In this document: positions 1-9,456 of the stretch, piece after piece
Layout of the letters: each line of letters starts with the position of its first letter
Numbering within the stretch: the first letter of the stretch is position 1
Assembly: GCF_001939735.1 (NCBI RefSeq)
Contig: NZ_MJIL01000077.1
Location: forward strand, 1-57,517
Reading direction: 5' to 3'
Source of the DNA: Photobacterium proteolyticum
GTDB taxonomy: Bacteria > Pseudomonadota > Gammaproteobacteria > Enterobacterales > Vibrionaceae
DNA: 57,517 bases
Notes under the pieces: generated by a model
Told to the model about the DNA's origin: nothing
The model's database searches: none
Seen by the model: the letters and a program-made list of their open reading frames with translations, nothing else
Translations under genes and position numbers: made by a program

Positions 1-56
1 AGATTTAGGTTCTGGCGCCGCAAGGTGTGAGAGTTCAAGTCTCTCCTTCCGCACCA
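1..56 (+). tRNA. tRNA-Leu (TAG), 3' part only
   Basis: The window opens inside a tRNA. These 56 bases are identical to the last 56 bases of the complete tRNA-Leu at 234-318: anticodon loop with TAG, variable arm, T arm and encoded CCA. The 5' part lies outside the window, so the tRNA cluster continues upstream. Confidence 0.95.
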
Positions 57-101
57 TTCTCTGATTAACTCTCTTCGAGAGCGCTCTAACGAGCAGACTG
101 A

Positions 102-176
102 AGGGCTATCGCCAAGCGGTAAGGCAACGGGTTTTGATCCCGTCATTCCCTGGTTCGAATCCAGGTAGCCCTGCCA
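102..176 (+). tRNA. tRNA-Gln (TTG)
   Basis: A 75-base cloverleaf. The acceptor stem AGGGCTA (102-108) pairs with TAGCCCT (166-172), the T arm has GGTTCGAATCC, and CCA is encoded at 174-176. The anticodon stem ACGGG/CCCGT encloses a 7-base loop with TTG at 134-136, which reads CAA/CAG glutamine codons. It lies between two identical tRNA-Leu genes, matching the Leu-Gln clusters beside ubiF in enterics and vibrios. Confidence 0.97.
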
Positions 177-233
177 TCTTTTACTTAGCGTGTTGATAGT
201 TGATGCTATGATCAAGATAAGACGATAAGTATT

Positions 234-318
234 GCGGAAGTGGCGGAATTGGTAGACGCACCAGATTTAGGTTCTGGCGCCGCAAGGTGTGAGAGTTCAA
301 GTCTCTCCTTCCGCACCA
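234..318 (+). tRNA. tRNA-Leu (TAG)
   Basis: An 85-base class II tRNA with a long variable arm. The acceptor stem GCGGAAG (234-240) pairs with CTTCCGC (308-314), followed by discriminator A and encoded CCA. The anticodon stem CCAGA/TCTGG holds TAG at 268-270, which reads CUA/CUN leucine codons. It is the last tRNA before the terminator at 326-349. Confidence 0.97.
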
Positions 319-325
319 TTTTGAG

Positions 326-349
326 AAACCCACCTTTTGGTGGGTTTTC
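326..349 (+). terminator. Rho-independent terminator of the tRNA cluster
   Basis: AAACCCACC, a TTTT loop and GGTGGGTTT, then TTCTTA, eight bases after the last tRNA. A second hairpin at 426-454 backs it up. Confidence 0.85.
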
Positions 350-425
350 TTATGTCTGCAGTAAAGCTAACTGCTGATAGTACTGTTTTTACAACCTACA
401 AAATGATCGTATCTCTCTGGTTGTT

Positions 426-460
426 AAGCCGAATGTATTGATAACATTCGGCTTTTTCTT
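426..460 (+). terminator. Second terminator between the tRNA cluster and ubiF
   Basis: AAGCCGAATGT (426-436) pairs with ACATTCGGCTT (444-454) and is followed by TTTCTT, so it works best for plus-strand transcripts. It may also stop ubiF transcription arriving on the minus strand, but there the U-tract is missing. Confidence 0.7.
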
Positions 461-485
461 TATATGCAGGACTCGGCCAAGTTTC

Positions 486-1658
486 CTACATCCCCATCGC
501 GTATTTCAAGACCTGCTTTTTAACCGGACCGGTATGCTCGGCCAGCTTCAAACCCGCATTACGCAGCAACTTGATCGGCAGCAGAGAATTGCTGAAGGTG
601 GTATAGAAAAAGTCCATACCGCTCTGCATCAGCAGGTTGTCCGGTCGGCGACGGAACTCATAGGCTTTCAGTACTTTTGGCTCTGCCCACGCCTTTCCTG
701 CCCTCTCGATCTCGTGCAGCAAAACATCGACATCCTTAAAACCGAGGTTGACGCCCTGACCAGCCAGCGGATTAATGGTATGGGCCGCATCGCCAAGCAA
801 TACCACTCCCGGCTGATAATAGTGCTGTGCATGACGGCGGGTCAGCGGGAAGCTGCCATGGTTAAGCACCTTGAACTCCCCAAGCTCTGCCGGGAAATGC
901 GCGGAAATCTGCTCTTGGAGCTGCTCTGGTGTCATGGCACTGAGCTGCTTGATCCGCTTAGGGCTGTCGTACCAGACCAATGAGCCCTGATGGCCCGGCA
1001 ATGGGAGAAACGAGCGCGGACCGCGAGGGGTAAACATCTGCCAGGTAATATCTTGCTGCGGCAACGCCGTCTCAACATTGATCAGCATACAGTGCTGGCG
1101 ATAGTCCCAGGCCGTGATCCCAATGCCGGCCTGTTGCCGTACCTGCGAGTTAGCACCGTCCGCCCCGACCAACAGCTTGGTTTTCAGCTTGCGACCGTCA
1201 TCAAGCTCAATACAATACTGCGCTTCGACTCTTGTTGCTGTCGTCATACGCGTAGGACAAAGCAACGACAAGTTAGGATAGTCATCAAACTGCTGCCACA
1301 GGCCAAGCTGAAGAATACGGTTTTCCACGATGTAGCCCAGGCGATCCAGGTTCATTTCGTCAGCGCTGAACCGGGTACGGCACTCCGGGTGCTCCCAGGT
1401 TTCAAGGCGCTTGAAGGGACAGAGCCGCATCTGCAAAATACTGTCCCAGGCACCCAGGCGCATCAGCAGGGCAACCGAGTTGGGGGAAATAGCAGACACC
1501 CGCAGGTCCATTGGCTGCTCCGGGTGAAAAGCCTGTGGCGCCTTACCTTCAATCACGGCGACAGTCAGCCCTTGCTGTGCCAGCCCCAGTGCCGTCGCGG
1601 CACCGACCATTCCGCCACCTGCAACGACTACATCATATTGTTCCATATCTGGTCTCAT
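486..1658 (-). CDS. ubiF: Flavin-dependent ubiquinone-biosynthesis hydroxylase UbiF
   Basis: A 390-residue FAD monooxygenase that hydroxylates 2-octaprenyl-3-methyl-6-methoxy-1,4-benzoquinol late in ubiquinone synthesis, at the inner face of the cytoplasmic membrane. Visible are the N-terminal nucleotide fold GGGMVG, the mid-protein GADGANSQVR (DG motif) and the C-terminal GDAAHTINPLAGQGVNLG that binds FAD. Similarity to E. coli UbiF is strong along the whole length. It sits beside a Leu/Gln tRNA cluster and miaB, as in E. coli, although asnB is absent here. An in-frame ATG at 1646 gives a protein starting MEQYDVVV and is an equally possible start. Paralogues UbiH and UbiI share the motifs, but context favours UbiF. 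Confidence 0.9.
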   Translation of the reverse strand: MRPDMEQYDVVVAGGGMVGAATALGLAQQGLTVAVIEGKAPQAFHPEQPMDLRVSAISPNSVALLMRLGAWDSILQMRLCPFKRLETWEHPECRTRFSADEMNLDRLGYIVENRILQLGLWQQFDDYPNLSLLCPTRMTTATRVEAQYCIELDDGRKLKTKLLVGADGANSQVRQQAGIGITAWDYRQHCMLINVETALPQQDITWQMFTPRGPRSFLPLPGHQGSLVWYDSPKRIKQLSAMTPEQLQEQISAHFPAELGEFKVLNHGSFPLTRRHAQHYYQPGVVLLGDAAHTINPLAGQGVNLGFKDVDVLLHEIERAGKAWAEPKVLKAYEFRRRPDNLLMQSGMDFFYTTFSNSLLPIKLLRNAGLKLAEHTGPVKKQVLKYAMGM

Positions 1659-1851
1659 CTCAGTGCTATACCAAACGGTGTAAACAGATTAACTATCTGG
1701 ATCTGACATTCCGTAACGGAGTCAAATAATTACCCCCATGTTACCTGATTCCCCTTTCGCCATCAGCGATAATCCTTCGGAAATTACTCTGAACTCTGCC
1801 CCTTCGCATATTTCTTTATTATGATAGGATACCGAACTTAGCAAGAAGGTG

Positions 1852-2547
1852 ATGTCACCGGTGATCGCTCGACTCAAACGCTGGTTATTCCGGCTTGTAC
1901 TGTTAGCGCTTGGCCTGCCAATCGTGCTGGTCGCAACGCTAAAATTCATCGACCCACCTGTCTGGGGCTGGAAGATCCACCGCAGCCTGTTTCCGCCGGC
2001 AGGCTATCCGGCACAGACGACACACCTCTGGACCGAGCTTCGGAATATCTCACCCAATGTCCAGTTGGCCGTCATCGCTTCCGAGGATCAGCGTTTTCCC
2101 AGTCATCACGGCATCGATGTCAATGCCGTACTCGGCATCCTCAAAAAAACCGGTACCAACGGGCCCGAACGAGGAGGCAGCACCATCACCCAGCAAACGG
2201 CGAAAAACCTCTTTCTCTTCCCTGCCCGCTCATTTGTCCGCAAGGGGGTTGAGCTGTACTTTGCCCTGCTGATGGAGCTCATTTGGGACAAACAGCGCAT
2301 TCTCGAAGTCTACCTCAATATCATCGAGTTTGGTCCGGGCCTCTATGGGGTAGAAGCCGCCAGCCAGAACTATTTTGCCATCCCGTCAAATCGACTGTCG
2401 ACCCAGCAGGCCGCCCAGCTCGCCGCCGTATTGCCCAACCCCTATACGATCAAGGCCAACCCAATGAGTGCCTATGTCAGCAAGCGCAGTCGGTGGATCA
2501 CCCGGCAAATGCGCCAGTTGGGCAAGGGGACGCTGAACCTGCTATAG
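1852..2547 (+). CDS. mtgA: Monofunctional peptidoglycan glycosyltransferase MtgA
   Basis: About 231 residues, one N-terminal membrane segment (about residues 10-30), then a GT51 glycosyltransferase domain that polymerises lipid II into glycan strands in the periplasm. The catalytic glutamate lies in ASEDQRFPSHHGID, followed by the family motifs GGSTITQQTAKNLF, RKGVE and EVYLNIIEFGPGLYG. There is no transpeptidase domain, so it is monofunctional. The start is uncertain: the AAGAAGG ribosome site (1843-1849) overlaps an upstream GTG at 1849, is only 2 bases from ATG 1852, and is 11 bases from GTG 1861, which may be the true start. The gene is divergent from ubiF. mtgA lies elsewhere in E. coli. 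Confidence 0.92.
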   Translation: MSPVIARLKRWLFRLVLLALGLPIVLVATLKFIDPPVWGWKIHRSLFPPAGYPAQTTHLWTELRNISPNVQLAVIASEDQRFPSHHGIDVNAVLGILKKTGTNGPERGGSTITQQTAKNLFLFPARSFVRKGVELYFALLMELIWDKQRILEVYLNIIEFGPGLYGVEAASQNYFAIPSNRLSTQQAAQLAAVLPNPYTIKANPMSAYVSKRSRWITRQMRQLGKGTLNLL

Positions 2548-2657
2548 CGCCGTTGCCTGCACTTTCGCCCCGCTATCCGTGACCCGGCAAACGGCAGTAA
2601 ATACAGTAAGTAGTCACTGATTCCAAAAACCATACTTTAATAGGGGTGGTGATGTTC

Positions 2658-2686
2658 TGGTCAGGCCGTGTTTAAAGCAGTACAAT
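2658..2686 (+). promoter_or_regulatory. Candidate promoter for miaB
   Basis: TGGTCA (2658-2663), a 17-base spacer and TACAAT (2681-2686), in the 237-base gap before miaB. Both boxes match four or more consensus positions. This is inferred from sequence only. Confidence 0.35.
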
Positions 2687-2784
2687 ACGCGGCTTGCTAC
2701 AGCGAACAGCTCGTTTAACGTACTGTTGGCCGAATGAAGCAATGTTGAATGCAATGAATAAACACTACGAGTGAAGAGTTAGAC

Positions 2785-4209
2785 ATGGCTAAGAAACTGC
2801 TTATTAAAACCTGGGGCTGCCAGATGAACGAATACGATTCATCAAAAATGGCCGATCTTCTAAATGCAGCCAATGGCTTCGAGTTAACGGAAGAACCAGA
2901 AGAAGCAGACGTTCTGCTACTGAACACCTGCTCAATCCGTGAAAAGGCACAAGAAAAAGTGTTCCACCAGCTAGGCCGCTGGAAGACACTGAAAGACAAG
3001 AAGCCGGACCTAGTGATTGGCGTGGGCGGTTGTGTAGCAACTCAAGAAGGCGACTCAATTCGTCAGCGCGCCCCTTACGTGGATGTTATCTTTGGCCCGC
3101 AGACCCTGCACCGCCTGCCAGAGATGATCAAACAGTCGCAGTCTGATCATGCGCCAGTGATGGACATCTCTTTCCCTGAAATCGAAAAATTCGACAGCCT
3201 GCCGGAACCTCGCGCCGATGGGGCGACAGCATTCGTATCCATCATGGAAGGCTGTTCCAAATACTGTACTTACTGCGTGGTGCCTTACACCCGCGGTGAG
3301 GAAGTCAGCCGCCCGCTGGATGATGTCCTGTTCGAAGTGGCCCAGCTTGCCGAGCAAGGCGTACGTGAAGTCAACCTGCTAGGCCAAAATGTTAACGCCT
3401 ACCGCGGTGCGACTCACGACGATGATATCGCCACCTTTGCCGAGCTGTTGCGTCTGGTTGCAGCTATCGACGGTATCGACCGTATCCGCTATACCACCAG
3501 CCATCCAATCGAGTTTACCGACGACATCATTGCCGTATACGAAGACACGCCGGAGCTGGTGAGCTTCCTGCACCTGCCGGTACAGAGCGGCTCGGATCGC
3601 ATCCTGACCATGATGAAGCGTCCGCACACGGCACTGGAATACAAGTCTAAGATCCGCAAGCTGCGTAAGGCTCGCCCGGATATCACTATCAGCTCAGACT
3701 TCATTGTCGCCTTCCCGGGCGAGAGTGACCAGGACTTCCAGGACACCATGAAGCTGATCCGCGATATCGATTTCGACATGAGCTTCAGCTTTATCTTCTC
3801 GGCACGCCCGGGCACACCGGCAGCGGATTACCCGTGTGATCTGCCTGAGAATGTAAAAAAAGAGCGCTTGTACGAGCTGCAGCAACAGATCAATACCCAG
3901 GCGATGCGCTACTCTCGCCAGATGCTGGACACCGAACAGCGTATTCTGGTTGAAGGCCCGTCGAAGAAGAACATCATGGAGCTGCGTGGCCGTACCGAAA
4001 ACAACCGAGTGGTCAACTTCGAAGGCTCTGCCGAGCTGATCGGCCAGTTCGTAGACGTGAAGATCACTGACGTATTCACCAACTCACTGCGTGGCGATCT
4101 GGTTCGTACCGAGGCCGAAATGGACCTGCGTGTGGCGATGTCACCAACCGAGGTGATGGAGAAAACACGTAAAGAAGATGAATTGGGTGTAGGCGTATAT
4201 ACTCCATAG
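2785..4209 (+). CDS. miaB: tRNA 2-methylthio-N6-isopentenyladenosine synthase MiaB
   Basis: A 474-residue radical-SAM methylthiotransferase that adds the 2-methylthio group to i6A37 of tRNAs reading UNN codons. The N-terminal domain carries the cysteines of the auxiliary cluster (Cys12 in [11 protein letters not shown], then [12 protein letters not shown] and [11 protein letters not shown]). The radical-SAM cluster motif CSKYCTYC is at 157-164. A C-terminal TRAM-like RNA-binding segment includes [19 protein letters not shown]. The length equals the E. coli protein. It heads the conserved run miaB-ybeZ-ybeY-corC-lnt. The ATG follows GAAGAG and is the only sensible start, since the [13 protein letters not shown] opening is conserved. 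Confidence 0.97.
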   Translation: MAKKLLIKTWGCQMNEYDSSKMADLLNAANGFELTEEPEEADVLLLNTCSIREKAQEKVFHQLGRWKTLKDKKPDLVIGVGGCVATQEGDSIRQRAPYVDVIFGPQTLHRLPEMIKQSQSDHAPVMDISFPEIEKFDSLPEPRADGATAFVSIMEGCSKYCTYCVVPYTRGEEVSRPLDDVLFEVAQLAEQGVREVNLLGQNVNAYRGATHDDDIATFAELLRLVAAIDGIDRIRYTTSHPIEFTDDIIAVYEDTPELVSFLHLPVQSGSDRILTMMKRPHTALEYKSKIRKLRKARPDITISSDFIVAFPGESDQDFQDTMKLIRDIDFDMSFSFIFSARPGTPAADYPCDLPENVKKERLYELQQQINTQAMRYSRQMLDTEQRILVEGPSKKNIMELRGRTENNRVVNFEGSAELIGQFVDVKITDVFTNSLRGDLVRTEAEMDLRVAMSPTEVMEKTRKEDELGVGVYTP

Positions 4210-4294
4210 TATAACGCCTGTCTGAATACCAGTAGGACGCGCCCTGAACAAATGGTCGCCTGGCTCTCCGGGCGACCGCAATGAGAGGCAAATC

Positions 4295-5377
4295 TTGAGC
4301 AAAATTAACACTGTAGAATTCAATCTGGAACCCGCCAATAACCAGCGCCTTTCCAGCCTTTGCGGCCCTTTCGACGACAATATCAAACAACTTGAACGCC
4401 GTTTGGGTGTAGAAATCAACCACCGTGGCAACAGCTTCAGCGTTGTTGGCCAGCCCCATACAGCCCAGGCTGCTGCCCATATCATCAAAACTCTGTATGT
4501 CGATACGGCACCGGTTCGCAATACGATCCCCGATATCGAGCCCGAGCAGATTCACCTGGCAATCAAAGAATGCGGCGTACTCGAGCAAACCACAGAGAGC
4601 ACCATCCCTTACGGCAAAGAAGCCACCATCAAGACCAAAAAAGGGGTGATCAAACCGCGTACGCCAAATCAGGCCCAGTACATCACCAACATGGTTACCC
4701 ATGACATTACCTTTGGTGTAGGCCCTGCCGGTACGGGTAAAACCTACCTGGCCGTGGCAGCCGCCGTTGATGCTCTCGAGCGCCAGGAAATTCGCCGTAT
4801 CCTGCTGACCCGCCCTGCGGTTGAAGCCGGTGAAAAACTGGGCTTCCTGCCAGGTGATCTGAGCCAGAAAGTCGATCCGTACCTGCGTCCGCTCTACGAT
4901 GCCCTGTTCGAAATGCTGGGCTTCGAGCGTGTCGAGAAGCTCATCGAGCGCAACGTGATTGAAGTTGCCCCGCTGGCTTACATGCGTGGCCGTACCCTGA
5001 ATGACGCCTTTATCATTCTTGACGAAAGCCAGAACACCACGGTCGAGCAGATGAAAATGTTCCTGACCCGTATCGGCTTCAATTCCAGGGCCGTGATCAC
5101 CGGTGACGTTACCCAGATCGACCTGCCGCGCGGTGCCCGCTCCGGTTTGCGTCATGCGATCGAGGTCCTGGCCGATGTCGACGAGATCAGCTTTAACTTC
5201 TTCCAGGCCGACGATGTTGTTCGCCACCCTGTGGTCGCACGTATCGTACAAGCCTATGAAGTATGGGAAACCGAAGACCAGAAACAACGCAAGCAGGCCG
5301 AACAGCGCCGCCGCGAAGAGCAGCAGGCCCTGCAACAAGCCGCTTCCTCCCTTGCCGAACCGGAAAAAAGTAACTAA
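4295..5377 (+). CDS. ybeZ: PhoH-like ATPase YbeZ
   Basis: A 360-residue PhoH-family P-loop ATPase. An N-terminal KH-like segment precedes the Walker A motif [11 protein letters not shown] (about residues 142-152) and Walker B IILDESQN (about 238-245). Its tail is rich in Gln, Arg and Glu. In other bacteria YbeZ works with the YbeY endonuclease in rRNA maturation and RNA quality control, and its stop overlaps the ybeY start here (TAATG). The start is a TTG at 4295, chosen because GAGAGG (4283-4288) lies six bases upstream and the following residues [12 protein letters not shown] match the family opening. An 85-base gap separates it from miaB. Confidence 0.94.
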   Translation: MSKINTVEFNLEPANNQRLSSLCGPFDDNIKQLERRLGVEINHRGNSFSVVGQPHTAQAAAHIIKTLYVDTAPVRNTIPDIEPEQIHLAIKECGVLEQTTESTIPYGKEATIKTKKGVIKPRTPNQAQYITNMVTHDITFGVGPAGTGKTYLAVAAAVDALERQEIRRILLTRPAVEAGEKLGFLPGDLSQKVDPYLRPLYDALFEMLGFERVEKLIERNVIEVAPLAYMRGRTLNDAFIILDESQNTTVEQMKMFLTRIGFNSRAVITGDVTQIDLPRGARSGLRHAIEVLADVDEISFNFFQADDVVRHPVVARIVQAYEVWETEDQKQRKQAEQRRREEQQALQQAASSLAEPEKSN

Positions 5378-5841
5378 TGGCGATTTATCTCGATCTGCAA
5401 TATGCCACTGAAAGCCAGGAAGGCATGCCAAGCGAAGCTGACTTTCAACAATGGCTCAATGCAGCCATCACCCCGTTTCAGGCCGATGCCGAAGTCACGG
5501 TCCGTCTTGTCGACGACGCCGAGAGCCATGCCCTGAACCACGAGTACCGCGGTAAGGACAAGCCGACCAACGTATTGTCATTCCCGTTTGAAGCGCCACC
5601 AGGGGTAGAGTTAGATCTGCTGGGTGACCTGATCATCTGTCGTCAAGTGGTCGAAGAAGAAGCAAAAGAGCAGGATAAACCCCTGAATGCCCACTGGGCA
5701 CATATGGTTGTACACGGCAGTCTCCATCTGCTAGGTTATGATCATATCGATGATGATGAAGCCGAAGAAATGGAATCTTTGGAAACGGAAATTATGGAAA
5801 ACATGGGTTTCACCGATCCGTACGCCGAAGAAAAGCGGTAA
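5377..5841 (+). CDS. ybeY: Endoribonuclease YbeY
   Basis: A 154-residue UPF0054 metal-dependent endoribonuclease that takes part in 16S rRNA 3'-end processing and 70S ribosome quality control. The zinc motif [11 protein letters not shown] places His113, His117 and His123 in the required H-x3-H-x5-H pattern. [11 protein letters not shown] in the middle is also family-typical. It overlaps ybeZ by one base (TAATG), so the two are probably translationally coupled. A strong hairpin follows the gene at 5868-5900, before corC. Confidence 0.96.
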   Translation: MAIYLDLQYATESQEGMPSEADFQQWLNAAITPFQADAEVTVRLVDDAESHALNHEYRGKDKPTNVLSFPFEAPPGVELDLLGDLIICRQVVEEEAKEQDKPLNAHWAHMVVHGSLHLLGYDHIDDDEAEEMESLETEIMENMGFTDPYAEEKR

Positions 5842-5867
5842 CATTATCGGAAAACCGTTGTCGTATA

Positions 5868-5900
5868 GATACCTCGACCGGATACATCCGGTGAGGTATC
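5868..5900 (+). other. Strong intercistronic hairpin between ybeY and corC
   Basis: GATACCTC (5868-5875), one unpaired G, ACCGGA (5877-5882), loop TACA, TCCGGT (5887-5892), GAGGTATC (5893-5900). This gives 14 base pairs with a tight loop. No U-tract follows, so it is not a standard terminator. An RNA-processing or message-stabilising element is possible. Confidence 0.75.
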
Positions 5901-5953
5901 AGATAGCACCCCGTGGCACAGCCACTTAACTGAGAGAATTTTTTCTTAAAGCA

Positions 5954-6826
5954 ATGAACGAAGATAACTCACAAAATTCTGAAGGTCCGAGTAGAAAGTC
6001 CTTCTTTGAACGTATCGGCCAACTGTTCCAGGGTGAACCTCAAAACCGCGAGGAACTGGTCGAGGTCTTCCGAGATTCGGAAGTCAACGATTTGATTGAC
6101 CACGACACCCGCGACATGCTCGAAGGTGTGATGGAAATATCTGAAATGCGAGTTCGTGACATCATGATCCCGCGCTCCCAGATGGTCACCATCGAACGTT
6201 CTCAGAAGTTAGAGGACCTGATTGATTTAATTGTAGATACCCAACACTCCCGCTACCCGGTGATCAGTGACGACAAAGATCATGTCGAAGGCATATTGCT
6301 GGCCAAAGATCTGCTGCGTTACCTGCTTCCGAACAGCGAGCCGTTCGATATGGACAAAGTGCTGCGCCCGGCGGTTGTCGTGCCGGAAAGCAAGCGCGTT
6401 GACCGTCTGCTGAAAGAGTTCCGCGAGGAACGCTATCACATGGCAATCGTCGTCGACGAGTTTGGCGGGGTATCTGGTGTTATCACCATCGAGGACATCC
6501 TGGAGCAGATTGTCGGCGAAATCGAAGACGAATTCGACGATGAGGAAGAACAGGATATCCGTCAGTTAAGTAAGCATACTTTCGCGGTCAAGGCACTGAC
6601 GACCATCGAAGACTTCAACGACATGTTCCAGACTCACTTCAGCGATGAAGAGGTCGACACCGTCGGCGGCCTGATCATGACCAGTTTCGGTCATCTGCCG
6701 AACCGGGGCGAAGTTGTTGAGCTTGATGGCTACTCATTCAAGGTAACATCAGCCGACAGCCGACGGGTTATTCAGTTGCAAGTGACCGTGCCTCACGAAG
6801 CACACCAACCGACAACTACATCATAG
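5954..6826 (+). CDS. corC: CBS-domain protein CorC/YbeX
   Basis: A 290-residue cytosolic protein with two CBS domains (about residues 65-185, including [11 protein letters not shown] and [33 protein letters not shown]) and a C-terminal CorC/HlyC domain ([29 protein letters not shown]). The family is linked to magnesium/cobalt efflux with CorA and, through its conserved position, to ribosome maturation with YbeY. It lacks the N-terminal DUF21 membrane domain, as the E. coli protein does. It lies three bases before lnt and is probably cotranscribed with it. Confidence 0.95.
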   Translation: MNEDNSQNSEGPSRKSFFERIGQLFQGEPQNREELVEVFRDSEVNDLIDHDTRDMLEGVMEISEMRVRDIMIPRSQMVTIERSQKLEDLIDLIVDTQHSRYPVISDDKDHVEGILLAKDLLRYLLPNSEPFDMDKVLRPAVVVPESKRVDRLLKEFREERYHMAIVVDEFGGVSGVITIEDILEQIVGEIEDEFDDEEEQDIRQLSKHTFAVKALTTIEDFNDMFQTHFSDEEVDTVGGLIMTSFGHLPNRGEVVELDGYSFKVTSADSRRVIQLQVTVPHEAHQPTTTS

Positions 6827-6829
6827 ATA

Positions 6830-8383
6830 ATGAAAAAAAATTCATTCATTACGTTGGGACAGCTCGCAGCCGCTGTCCCGGCGGGTGCGCTTGCCACCCT
6901 TTCGTTTGCTCCCTATAACTACTGGTTTCTCGCACCGGTTTCCCTTTTCTGCTTTTTCTACCTGCTCCAGCACCAGAGTATCAAACGTTCAGCTTTGATC
7001 GGCTTCCTGTGGGGGCTAGGCCTGTTTGGCACCGGCATTAGCTGGGTACATGTCAGTATCGATACCTTTGGCGGCATGCCCAAACTGGCCAGTCTGTTTC
7101 TCATGAGCATGCTGATCAGCTACCTGTCGCTGTTTCCGGCGGCATTCGGTGCCCTGTTCAACCGCTTCAACCGGGGCCGGCCATTCCACCAGCTTCTGCT
7201 GAGCGGTCCGGTGATCTGGCTGTTACTGGACTGGTTCCGGGGCTGGTTCCTGACTGGCTTTCCGTGGCTGTGGATGGGCTATAGCCAGATTGACAGCCCG
7301 CTATCCGGTATTGCGCCTATTCTCGGGGTCGAAGGGATCACCCTTGCCTTAGTCTTAATCAGCGGCTCCCTGGTTGCCGCCTGGTGTGACCGCAACTGGA
7401 AACCTCTGCTAATCCCGCTTCTGATCCTTAGCTTCAGCAGTCTGGCCAACAGCATCCAGTGGGTTGTTCCAGCCCCGGAGAAAAGTGTCGATGTGGCAAT
7501 GATCCAGGGCAATGTGCCCCAGGAGCTCAAATGGCTCCCGAGCCAGCGCTGGCCGACCCTGATGAAATACACCGATTTGACCCGCGAGAACTGGGATGCC
7601 GATCTGATCATCTGGCCAGAAGCCGCCATCCCGGCACTTGAGACACAGGTACCCACCTTCCTGCAGAACCTTGACAGTGCCGCCCGCAACAATGGCAGTA
7701 CTGTCATTACCGGCGTGCTGGATCAAAAAGACAACGGTGAGTATTTCAATAATATCCTGACGCTGGGCATGAATACCGACGGTCCTTACCAGTATGAAAA
7801 TGCCACCCGCTACAGCAAGCATCACCTGTTACCGTTTGGGGAGTTTGTTCCGTTTGGCGACTTGCTGCGCCCGATTGCTCCGCTGTTCAACCTACCGATG
7901 TCTTCGTTTAGCCGCGGCGGCTTTATCCAGCCCAACCTGGAAGCCAGCGGTTACTCGCTGGCACCGGCACTCTGCTATGAAATTGCCTTCAGCGAACAGG
8001 TTCGCCAAAACGTCGGCATTGATACCGAGCTTCTCCTGACCCTGTCCAACGATGCCTGGTTCGGTACCTCTATCGGCCCGTTCCAGCATATGGAGATTGC
8101 GCAAATGCGCTCGCTGGAGCTCGGCAAGCCCCTGCTTCGGGCAACCAACAATGGCGTCACCGGTGTTGTCGATCATCGTGGCCAGATCACCAAACAGCTG
8201 CCGCAGTTTGAAACCGCCGTCCTGCGGGCAACGGTTGTGCCGACCGAGGGGCTGACACCTTATACCTCCTTGGGTAGCTGGCCGCTCTATATCTATATCC
8301 TCTGGTCGCTCACTCTCTCGATGATCCTCATCAAGCGCCGGGCGGGGCACTTTCGTGATCACCGACCGCAAGAGATTGAATAA
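6830..8383 (+). CDS. lnt: Apolipoprotein N-acyltransferase Lnt
   Basis: A 517-residue inner-membrane enzyme that adds the third acyl chain to lipoproteins, using phospholipid as donor. Several N-terminal membrane helices (residues 10-205) precede a periplasmic nitrilase-like domain and a last helix near the C-terminus. The catalytic triad is visible: Glu264 in IIWPEAAIPA, Lys330 in YSKHHLLPFGEFVPFG and Cys382 in LAPALCYEIAF, with NDAWFG downstream. The start follows the corC stop after three bases. The lipoproteins encoded nearby (LptE, RlpA, BamC, MltD) are likely substrates. Confidence 0.97.
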   Translation: MKKNSFITLGQLAAAVPAGALATLSFAPYNYWFLAPVSLFCFFYLLQHQSIKRSALIGFLWGLGLFGTGISWVHVSIDTFGGMPKLASLFLMSMLISYLSLFPAAFGALFNRFNRGRPFHQLLLSGPVIWLLLDWFRGWFLTGFPWLWMGYSQIDSPLSGIAPILGVEGITLALVLISGSLVAAWCDRNWKPLLIPLLILSFSSLANSIQWVVPAPEKSVDVAMIQGNVPQELKWLPSQRWPTLMKYTDLTRENWDADLIIWPEAAIPALETQVPTFLQNLDSAARNNGSTVITGVLDQKDNGEYFNNILTLGMNTDGPYQYENATRYSKHHLLPFGEFVPFGDLLRPIAPLFNLPMSSFSRGGFIQPNLEASGYSLAPALCYEIAFSEQVRQNVGIDTELLLTLSNDAWFGTSIGPFQHMEIAQMRSLELGKPLLRATNNGVTGVVDHRGQITKQLPQFETAVLRATVVPTEGLTPYTSLGSWPLYIYILWSLTLSMILIKRRAGHFRDHRPQEIE

Positions 8384-8446
8384 GGTAACCTGAACAAAGA
8401 CTTACTCGGATAGCGATACTCGCAGGTAAGCTGAATAGGAACTGAC

Positions 8447-8474
8447 AAGGCGAAGGTAAACCCTTCGCCTTTTT
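8447..8474 (+). terminator. Terminator after lnt
   Basis: AAGGCGAAGG (8447-8456), a 5-base loop and CCTTCGCCTT (8462-8471), followed by TTT. It ends the miaB-lnt run. Confidence 0.88.
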
Positions 8475-8536
8475 ATTGATATTGCTACTATGAGAGTAGT
8501 TATAAATACCGCCCAGTTCCAACAAGGAAGCAGCCT

Positions 8537-9109
8537 ATGAAAGCCGTCAACCGACTGTTCGCTATGTTGGGTTCACTTGCCCTGCTCTGCATTGCCTCCG
8601 GTTCCGTCGCCGAGGAAAATATTGATACCCAGGCCACCCTGAGCCATTTTCAGGCTGCCAGCCAAACCCAACCGTTTTTTGATTCAGCCTATGGCTATGC
8701 GGTGTTTCCTTCGGTAGGCAAAGGTGGTTTCTGGATCGGCGGTGCTTACGGTAGCGGCACCGTCTATAAAGCCGGAACGGTTACTGGCTCGGCCAAACTC
8801 TACCAGGTTTCCTTTGGCTTGCAGTTCGGAGGCCAGTCGTACAGTGAAATCATTTTCTTCCAGGACAAGCGGGCTTACGAGCGCTTTACGAGCGGCAGTT
8901 TCGAGCTCGATGCCCAGGCATCTGCCGTCGCGCTGACCGAGGGGGCGCAGGCAAAGGCCGGAACCGCTGGCCTCAGTGCCAGCTCGGGCCAACAGTTTAT
9001 CGATGCCAGCTATACCAACGGCATCGCTATCTTTACCTATGCCAAGGGCGGCATGATGATCGAAGCATCACTTGCCGGACAAACGTTCAGCTTTGAACCG
9101 CGAAACTAG
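8537..9109 (+). CDS. Secreted SYLF (Ysc84/DUF500) domain protein
   Basis: 190 residues with a clear signal peptide (residues 1-26, cut near GSVAEE). The rest is one SYLF/Ysc84-type domain: AYGYAVFPSVGKGGFWIGGAYG, then SFGLQFGGQSYSEIIFFQ and a glycine/alanine-rich end. In eukaryotic relatives this fold binds phosphoinositides. The role of bacterial periplasmic versions is not settled, though lipid or envelope binding is likely. It has its own gap after the lnt terminator and is followed by a weak hairpin. With the protease gene downstream it forms an insert between lnt and ybeL-leuS, which are closer together in E. coli. Confidence 0.85.
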   Translation: MKAVNRLFAMLGSLALLCIASGSVAEENIDTQATLSHFQAASQTQPFFDSAYGYAVFPSVGKGGFWIGGAYGSGTVYKAGTVTGSAKLYQVSFGLQFGGQSYSEIIFFQDKRAYERFTSGSFELDAQASAVALTEGAQAKAGTAGLSASSGQQFIDASYTNGIAIFTYAKGGMMIEASLAGQTFSFEPRN

Positions 9110-9456
9110 CCAGACAACACCGGTGGGGCATGAACAACATGTCTCACCGACACCTCTCCTCCAGCCAATTGCCTTCACAGATCTCCCTCACATAGCCGCC
9201 CGTCCCCAGCGTGCGATACAGCACTTCATCCAGAGTCTGAACTTCAACACCAGAATCATTCACCAGCCAATTAACCACGCCCGATATATTTTTTCAGCAA
9301 ATATCACACCTGCAAACAAGACGGCTGCAATGGACATTTCTTTTATTGATATGTATCTAGAGTCTTATTATTTCTTCTGATAATACCCCGAAAACATGAA
9401 CACTAGAGGGCGAGCAACAAACTTACCCAATAAGAATAACGGAACAAGGAAGAATC
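9110..9456. other. 347-base gene-free gap before the subtilase gene
   Basis: It holds an imperfect hairpin at 9121-9149 (CGGTGGGGCATG against CATGTCTCACCG, with G-T pairs), which may end the SYLF transcript although no U-tract follows. The last 150 bases are AT-rich and contain TATTAT and ATAATA arms near 9366-9390. AAGGAAG lies just before the protease ATG. No convincing promoter or gene was found. Confidence 0.5.

Noticed and set aside
990..1706. A 238-residue plus-strand frame opposite ubiF
   Set aside because: It is the antisense reading of ubiF and has no signal or domain.
1722..1949. A short minus-strand frame in the ubiF-mtgA gap
   Set aside because: It overlaps the mtgA start and has no ribosome site or homologue that I can recognise.
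4076..5431. A long 451-residue open frame on the minus strand across ybeZ
   Set aside because: It lies entirely opposite miaB, ybeZ and ybeY, which are clearly real; its sequence is the mirror of their codon bias and has no known family.
9072..9380. A 102-residue open frame overlapping the end of the SYLF gene
   Set aside because: It begins inside the SYLF coding sequence in another frame, has no ribosome site and no recognisable domain.
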